From assembly GCA_029256035.1 (NCBI GenBank), contig JAQSYR010000065.1, forward strand, positions 1 to 9,135: a stretch of DNA of 9,135 bases, written 5' to 3'. The DNA is from Anaerocolumna sp. Its GTDB lineage: Bacteria; Bacillota; Clostridia; Lachnospirales; Lachnospiraceae. Of this stretch, positions 6,532 to 9,135 are shown in pieces; position 1 is the first letter of the stretch; every line of letters starts with the position of its first letter. The notes beneath the pieces were generated by a model. That model ran no database searches. It was not told the origin of the DNA and saw only the letters and a list, made by a program, of their open reading frames with translations. The position numbers were made by a program, and so were the translations under genes.

Positions 6532-7594
6532 ATGAACTATTTGGATGAAATAGGTGCAAAAGCAAAAAAAGCTGCTACAAAACTTAATATCCTGGGTCAA
6601 ACCCGTAAAAACGAAGGATTAACTGAAGCAGCCAATGCACTAATTGGGAATGAGACAATAATTTTAGAAGCGAATCAGATAGATATTGATAATGCAAGAC
6701 AGAATGGAATAAAAGAATCCTTAATTGATAGGTTACAACTAAATCATGATCGAATTCTTGGAATGGCACAAGGACTATTAGATATTGTAGCTTTACCAGA
6801 TCCGGTTGGTGAAGTCCTATCCATGACAAATCGTCCCAATGGTTTAATTATTGGTCAAAAGAGAGTACCAATTGGGGTTGTTGGTATTATTTATGAATCA
6901 CGTCCTAATGTAACAGCAGATGCATTTGGTTTGTGCTTTAAAACTGGTAATGCAGTTATCCTACGTGGAGTAGATATTATTAAAGCTGCTTTACAAAAGT
7001 TGGGCTTACCAGAAGATGCAATTCAGCTAATTACAAAAACAGATCGGGAAACTGCGAAAGAAATGATGCGGTTAAATAAGTATATAGATGTTTTAATACC
7101 TCGTGGAGGTGCCGGATTAATTCAGACAGTTGTTGACAATAGCACAGTTCCTGTAATTGAAACAGGTACCGGTAACTGTCATGTGTATGTTGATGAATAT
7201 GCTGACTTTGATATGGCACTGGATATAATTGAAAATGCGACGGATGGAACCTGCAACAGAAGAAGATTTTGGGAAAGAATATTTGGATTCCTTTATTTCC
7301 TTAAAAGTTGTAGATTCTATTGAAGACGCCATAGAACATATTAATTTTTACAATACGAAACATTCAGAGTCTATTGTAACCAAAGATTATGACCATGCAA
7401 TGAAGTTCTTAAATGAAATTGATGCGGCAGCAGTTTATGTAAATGCATCAACAAGATTTACAGATGGCGGAGAATTTGGTTTTGGAGCTGAACTTGGAAT
7501 CAGTACCCAAAAACTTCATGCCAGAGGCCCTATGGGCTTAGTTGCATTAACTACAACCAAGTATATTATATTTGGTAACGGACAAATTCGTTAA
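6532..7594 (+). pseudogene. proA: Gamma-glutamyl phosphate reductase, disrupted by two deletions
   Basis: An intact enzyme reduces gamma-glutamyl phosphate with NADPH to glutamate semialdehyde, the second step of proline synthesis. The start is ATG 6532 behind a strong AGGAGGG. The first frame is clearly ProA: 'YESRPNVT' (121-128), 'GNAVILRG' to residue 146, 'IDVLIPRGG', 'ETGTGNCH' (210-217). It then runs 'DIIENA' (to 236) into unrelated residues and stops at 7323. From about 7250 a different frame carries the rest: 'PATEEDFGKEYLD', 'VNASTRFTDGGEFGFGAE', 'STQKLHARGPMG', ending at 7594. Genuine residues total about 350, against about 415 in the family. Missing are about 11 residues after G146 (the 'GG..A..SN' block, in frame) and about 50-60 residues after 236, including the region that normally bears the catalytic 'VCNA' cysteine. 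The downstream part has no plausible ribosome-binding site. An assembly error is the main alternative. Confidence 0.9.
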
Positions 7595-7626
7595 TGCACA
7601 CTTAAGTGATTAGAAAAGAGGAAGAG

Positions 7627-9123
7627 ATGAGTAGTACTTACAATGAAACTAATAACTTTGAAATGATAGATATGGATAAGGAATTAGAAAATTTTTTACA
7701 AAGTGATAAAACAGGGGAAGCTCCAACGAAAGAACCTTTAAGACAGTATTATTTTATGAATCGATTAAAACAATGGGTTGCTGCTGAAAATGAAAAAAAT
7801 CAAAAACCACTTAAGTTTTTAACCCAGACCTTTGGTTGTCAGATGAATGCAAAAGATTCCGAAAAACTTTCAGGAATTTTAGAAACCATTGGATATGTGG
7901 AAACCGATACGGAAGAAGACGCTGACTTTGTTGTATATAATACCTGCACAGTACGTGAGAACGCTAATATGAGAGTTTATGGCAGATTAGGCTATTTAAA
8001 TAGTCTCAAAAGAAAGAATCCTAATCTAAAAATTGCTTTATGTGGCTGTATGATGCAGGAAGATGCCGTAGTTGATAAGATTAAAAAAAGTTATCACTTT
8101 GTTGATATTATATTTGGAACACATAATATCTTTAAATTAGCAGAATTAATGTATTCAAGAATTCATTCAAAAAGAATGGTGATTGACATATGGAAAGATA
8201 CAGATCAAATCGTTGAGGATCTTCCAAGCGAAAGAAAATACAAATTTAAAGCCGGCGTCAATATTATGTATGGCTGTAACAATTTTTGCAGTTATTGTAT
8301 TGTTCCTTATGTAAGAGGAAGGGAAAGAAGCCGTAATCCAGAAGATATTATGAAAGAAATAAAACATCTGGTAGACCAGGGAGTAGTTGAAGTAATGTTA
8401 TTGGGACAAAATGTTAATTCCTATGGTAAAACCTTGGAATCTCCCATGACTTTTTCAGAGCTGCTTATGGAAATTGAGAAAATAGAGGGATTAGAGCGAG
8501 TACGTTTTATGACGTCTCATCCAAAAGATTTATCCGATTCTCTGATCGAAGTAATGAAGGATTCAAAAAAGATATGTAATCATATTCATTTACCACTACA
8601 GTCAGGTAGCACAAAGATACTTGGTATTATGAATCGTAAATACACCAAAGAAGATTACTTAGGATTAGTTGAACGCATTAAATCAGCTATGCCCAATATT
8701 TCTCTGACTACAGATATTATTGTTGGATTTCCAGGAGAGACAGAGGAAGACTTTTTAGAAACTCTTGATGTTGTAAGAAAAGCAAGATATGATAGTGCCT
8801 ATACCTTCCTTTACTCAAAGCGAACAGGAACACCAGCAGCTGCTATGGAAAATCAAATAGAAGAAGATATAGCGAAAGAAAGGTTTAATCGATTGCTAAA
8901 GGAAATTCAAGAAATTTCAGCAGAAAGAACTGGTAGGGATAAAGGAACCATTCAAAAGGCATTAGTAGAAGAAGTAAACGGACAGGATAATTCTTTAATG
9001 ACAGGAAGATTAAGTAATAATGTTCTGGTTCATTTTCCTGGTAATAGTGACTTAATTGGTAAAATTGTAAATGTACATTTAAAAGAAAGTAAAGGATTTT
9101 ACTATATTGGTGAATTAGTATAA
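7627..9123 (+). CDS. miaB: tRNA-2-methylthio-N6-dimethylallyladenosine synthase
   Basis: This radical-SAM methylthiotransferase turns i6A into ms2i6A at position 37 of tRNAs reading U-starting codons. ATG 7627 is chosen, with GAGG at 7618-7621 and a 5-base spacer; an in-frame GTG at 7606 lacks a good site. This gives 498 residues. After a 60-residue extension common in clostridial MiaB, the N-terminal domain holds the auxiliary-cluster cysteines: 'TFGCQMN' (C71), 'NTCTVREN' (C107) and 'CGCMMQ' (C141). The radical-SAM cluster is 'CNNFCSYC' (C217, C221, C224), followed by 'RGRERSR', 'LLGQNVNSYG' and 'TDIIVGFPGET'. The last 60 or so residues form a TRAM domain for tRNA binding. 'NSYG' and 'RENANMRVYG' point to MiaB rather than MtaB or RimO. 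It follows the broken proA in the same operon and appears complete. Confidence 0.96.
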   Translation: MSSTYNETNNFEMIDMDKELENFLQSDKTGEAPTKEPLRQYYFMNRLKQWVAAENEKNQKPLKFLTQTFGCQMNAKDSEKLSGILETIGYVETDTEEDADFVVYNTCTVRENANMRVYGRLGYLNSLKRKNPNLKIALCGCMMQEDAVVDKIKKSYHFVDIIFGTHNIFKLAELMYSRIHSKRMVIDIWKDTDQIVEDLPSERKYKFKAGVNIMYGCNNFCSYCIVPYVRGRERSRNPEDIMKEIKHLVDQGVVEVMLLGQNVNSYGKTLESPMTFSELLMEIEKIEGLERVRFMTSHPKDLSDSLIEVMKDSKKICNHIHLPLQSGSTKILGIMNRKYTKEDYLGLVERIKSAMPNISLTTDIIVGFPGETEEDFLETLDVVRKARYDSAYTFLYSKRTGTPAAAMENQIEEDIAKERFNRLLKEIQEISAERTGRDKGTIQKALVEEVNGQDNSLMTGRLSNNVLVHFPGNSDLIGKIVNVHLKESKGFYYIGELV

Positions 9124-9135
9124 TATTATGTGGCT

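Noticed and set aside
7229..7594. A separate 121-residue protein or a programmed frameshift product of proA
   Set aside because: The two frames do not simply overlap: dozens of conserved residues are missing between them, so ribosomal frameshifting could not restore ProA. There is no ribosome-binding site before TTG 7229, ATG 7235 or ATG 7244.
7606..7626. Upstream in-frame GTG as the miaB start
   Set aside because: It would put the strong GAGG at 7618-7621 inside the coding region and has no comparable site of its own; ATG 7627 is better placed.
685..7827. TTTAACCCAG found three times (685-694, 5670-5679, 7818-7827), as a possible dispersed repeat
   Set aside because: All three lie inside genes and are read as Leu-Thr-Gln with common codons; the flanks share nothing. 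Coincidence of codon use is enough.

Overview
The window is an AT-rich, densely coded stretch of a Clostridia chromosome, most likely from the Lachnospiraceae. This is inferred from the AT-rich codon use, the strong Shine-Dalgarno sequences, the close similarity of the proteins to clostridial families, and a gene order (two flavoproteins, proB, DUF896, 5-formyl-THF cyclo-ligase, proA, miaB) that I recall from that family. No species can be named. There are no RNA genes, CRISPR arrays, phage genes or insertion sequences.

Layout. Positions 56-778 (+) encode a membrane-anchored protein with a BofC-like C-terminal region. It is followed by a long hairpin (849-916) that can end transcription from both sides. 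Positions 929-1621 (-) encode a YflN-type metallo-beta-lactamase-fold hydrolase that converges on the same hairpin. A 236-base divergent intergenic region (1622-1857) holds a good sigma-A-type promoter for the rightward genes, a 12-base direct repeat and two adjacent small palindromes. From 1858 to the right edge all genes point right with short gaps and look like one operon: a BaiN/HI0933-type flavoprotein, a COG2509 FAD-dependent dehydrogenase, proB, a DUF896 small protein, 5-formyltetrahydrofolate cyclo-ligase, proA and miaB.

Function. ProB and ProA catalyse the first two steps from glutamate to proline. The cyclo-ligase salvages 5-formyl-THF, MiaB methylthiolates A37 of tRNA, and the two flavoproteins have no assigned substrate here. 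The operon looks like housekeeping metabolism and RNA modification rather than a dedicated system.

Main anomaly. proA is broken as written. Compared with the conserved family pattern it lacks about 11 residues in frame at 6969/6970 and about 50-60 residues, out of frame, near 7239-7257. The second gap removes the region around or just after the catalytic cysteine. Upstream proB and downstream miaB appear intact. This is either a true decaying pseudogene, with implications for proline prototrophy, or an assembly artefact. I did not find a convincing undescribed system in the window.
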